Assembly (NCBI RefSeq): GCF_000422465.1
Contig: NZ_KE383843.1
Coordinates: 398,399-462,398, forward strand
Length of the DNA: 64,000 nt
Source: Paenibacillus harenae DSM 16969
Lineage (GTDB): Bacteria > Bacillota > Bacilli > Paenibacillales > Paenibacillaceae
Reading direction: 5' to 3'
The notes below the pieces were generated by a model. That model searched no databases and was not told where the DNA came from. It was given only the letters and a program-made list of their open reading frames with translations. The stretch's first letter is position 1, and each line of letters begins with the position of its first letter. This document shows positions 63,512 through 64,000 of the stretch, in pieces. The position numbers and the translations under genes were made by a program.

Positions 63512-64000
63512 TTACCGGTTAATCCACGGCTGATTGCCGCGCTTTTTTCCCTGCTTAGGCCGCGTCATTACGTTGCGAATAACCGCCTTTTTCGTATTTT
63601 TGCGCTGTACCGTTGTCTTAGCGGCTTTCTGCGGCTCATCTTCTATCCCTTTTACGACGCCTTGCTCCGACCGTTCACCTTTGCAGCCGCAATCATCTAC
63701 ACCGGCGCCGGCCGTTTGCGGCCAGTTCGGATAAGGTGAATACGGCGGGTAAGGAGGGAAGCCTGCGACCGGGTAACCGTGGCCATAACCGGAATCGGCA
63801 TGATGAATATAGGCAGGCGACACATTTCCATGACCATAGCCATGCCCGTAGTCATAGTCAGGCTGAACATGAGCCGGCGACACATTTCCGTGACCGTAGC
63901 CATGACCATAGCCGTGCCCATAGTCATAATCAGGCTGAGCATGAGCCGGCGATACTAAGCCTTGATTCGGCATCGTGGACATCGGCGATACCATGCCTTG
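63512..64000 (-). CDS. safA: Probable spore coat assembly protein SafA, C-terminal part
   Basis: The visible 162 residues are the end of a longer protein: the frame stays open to the right edge (codons for Gln-Gly precede the first Met), and this edge sequence repeats the QG(M/L)VSP unit found inside. The part shows tandem YGHGYGHG and NVSPA(H/Y) repeats rich in Gly, His and Tyr, a Pro/Tyr-rich stretch, a DCGCKG cysteine motif, and a basic tail (QRKNTKKAVIRNVM, KQGKKRG). SafA is encoded next to bofC and ruvA in Bacillus and has a repetitive tail after an N-terminal LysM domain, which would lie outside the window. Identification rests on position and composition. Confidence 0.6.
   Translation of the reverse strand, partial: QGMVSPMSTMPNQGLVSPAHAQPDYDYGHGYGHGYGHGNVSPAHVQPDYDYGHGYGHGNVSPAYIHHADSGYGHGYPVAGFPPYPPYSPYPNWPQTAGAGVDDCGCKGERSEQGVVKGIEDEPQKAAKTTVQRKNTKKAVIRNVMTRPKQGKKRGNQPWINR

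Noticed and set aside
1..64000. CRISPR arrays, prophage, defence islands, intact insertion sequences, tRNA or rRNA genes
   Set aside because: I found no regularly spaced repeats, transposase or phage genes, or tRNA-like cloverleaf sequences. The genes are mostly conserved housekeeping functions.

Overview
The window is a stretch of chromosome from a low-to-mid GC, endospore-forming Bacillota, most likely Paenibacillus or a close relative in Paenibacillaceae. The evidence is the gene order (mltG-yrrN-yrrO, yrzB-ruvX-ireB-alaS, cymR-iscS, rarA-tcdA-aspS-hisS-dtd-relA-apt-recJ-secDF-comN-spoVB, yajC-tgt-queA-ruvB-ruvA-bofC-safA), which follows the Bacillus subtilis yrr/yrv/yrb region. Differences from B. 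subtilis fit Paenibacillus: a ruvC gene beside ruvAB, secD and secF as separate genes, and extra extracellular polysaccharide-degrading and copper genes. Strong purine-rich Shine-Dalgarno sites and frequent TTG and GTG starts are typical of the group. Most genes lie on the minus strand.

Region 1 (1-12.6 kb) is more accessory. It holds the start of a urease operon (ureAB, cut by the left edge) behind a promoter with a GlnR/TnrA-type box; a serine D,D-carboxypeptidase next to a VanRS-like two-component system; ilvD; a giant secreted pectate lyase (PL10)-pectin methylesterase (CE8) protein whose promoter spacer carries a CcpA cre site; a polysaccharide deacetylase; and a divergent AI-2E family permease.

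Region 2 (12.7-31.7 kb) has a class B penicillin-binding protein, a chemotaxis receptor with a SigD-like promoter, the mltG-yrrN-yrrO operon, the alaS operon behind an alanine T-box, a second AI-2E permease, the cymR-cysteine desulfurase cluster, divergent mnmA, and a CNNM/CBS membrane protein.

Region 3 (31.9-37.4 kb) has a CopC/CopD copper pair, a 0.5-kb gap with hairpins, short repeats and an SRPBCC pseudogene, a MerR-SRPBCC operon with a classical 19-bp-spaced MerR promoter, rarA, and a LuxI/FeeM-like acyltransferase of unknown role.

Region 4 (37.4-64 kb) is housekeeping and sporulation: hisS-aspS-tcdA behind a T-box that appears to read aspartate, a newly noticed 55-codon gene, relA-dtd with a palindrome in the relA promoter, apt, recJ, a CDF metal exporter, secD-secF, comN, spoVB, the ruvC-ruvA-ruvB-DCC-SpoIID/LytB-queA-tgt-yajC operon, bofC with a SigG-like promoter, and the repetitive C-terminal part of a probable SafA coat protein cut by the right edge.

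I saw no tRNA, rRNA, CRISPR array, prophage or intact insertion sequence. No clear novel system is present. The best leads are the LuxI/FeeM-like enzyme, the pectinase architecture and its control, and several regulatory sites readable directly from the sequence.
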